The position numbers were made by a program, and so were the translations under genes. This document shows, piece by piece, positions 49,887 to 50,000 of a stretch of 50,000 bases of DNA. The notes under the pieces were generated by a model that was not told the origin of the DNA, did not search any database, and saw only the letters and a program-made list of their open reading frames with translations. The stretch's first letter is position 1; each line of letters begins with the position of its first letter. The DNA comes from Glandiceps talaboti. Taxonomy: Eukaryota > Hemichordata > Enteropneusta > Spengelidae. The stretch is from contig NC_135570.1 in the NCBI RefSeq assembly GCF_964340395.1, positions 12,457,822-12,507,821 of the forward strand. Reading direction: 5' to 3'.

Positions 49887-50000
49887 CTTACACTAATAAC
49901 CTCAGGACGGTAGCCATACATATATTGGGGAGTCCAACGCCCCCTCAACATCCGGATTCAAAGAGCACACTAAGAGGAATGGGACCACCGGAGTTGGGGA
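49887..50000 (-). other. GC-richer segment at the window edge with a minus-strand donor
   Basis: On the minus strand the segment ends TGTAAG|GTGAGTTC, a strong donor at 49886. One frame is open from the window edge for 35 codons (including VPFLLVCSLNPDVEGALDSP) but stops some 17 bases before the donor. The segment is clearly GC-richer than its flanks. It could be a UTR exon, the exon of a gene lying beyond the edge, or part of a dispersed repeat. Confidence 0.2.

Overview
This window looks like AT-rich, gene-poor nuclear DNA from an animal, and several repeat families point to a marine invertebrate (inference; a mollusc, brachiopod, hemichordate or similar lineage would all fit). The grounds are: no bacterial gene density or operons; only short open frames, of the lengths expected by chance at this base composition; very many long di-, tetra- and pentanucleotide arrays; and degenerate repeats of types that recur in marine invertebrate genomes (a short CCTCC/GGAGG hairpin leading into a TGTC array, a 'TCTG then cggaaaccacacaatga' repeat, and a 'caaggtcaaa ... 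acgcacgcacggacgg' repeat). I found no protein-coding gene that I can name, and no rRNA, tRNA or CRISPR array. The window is best read as intergenic or long-intron DNA.

Layout. 1-3.3 kb: unique AT-rich DNA containing a striking ~340 bp fold-back (1381-1717). 3.36-3.9 kb: a TATG array followed by three long TA arrays whose spacers are related to each other. 4.6-9.9 kb: small tandem duplications, a possible promoter plus first exon (8388-8734) and a retroelement-like tail with a CACT array. 9.9-17 kb: mostly featureless, with a dispersed repeat at 13.3 kb and a five-motif compound microsatellite at 15.4 kb. 17.2-18.2 kb: an exon-like open frame, then a decayed non-LTR retrotransposon reverse-transcriptase C-terminus. 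24.5-27.6 kb: a dispersed element with nuclear-receptor-like half sites, a pentanucleotide array, a second dispersed element and a strong RFX X-box match. 30-34 kb: TA, TGTC and compound tetranucleotide arrays. 35-36.5 kb: the most gene-like signals of the window, on the minus strand (TATA box, GTGAGC donor, pyrimidine-rich acceptor, CpG-rich 138 bp exon, GTAAGT donor), next to a second inverted-repeat element (36116-36540). 37.5-44.1 kb: a few exon-like open frames behind good acceptors. 44.4-49.1 kb: three large compound microsatellites, the last with a higher-order order of motifs repeated three times. The right edge (49887-50000) is GC-richer and ends in a strong minus-strand donor.

Because over ninety ATG- or near-cognate-started frames of 60 codons or more occur here, and most are microsatellite translations or overlap one another, open frame length alone is not evidence of a gene. 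Every exon entry below rests on splice-like signals and composition only, and is given low confidence.
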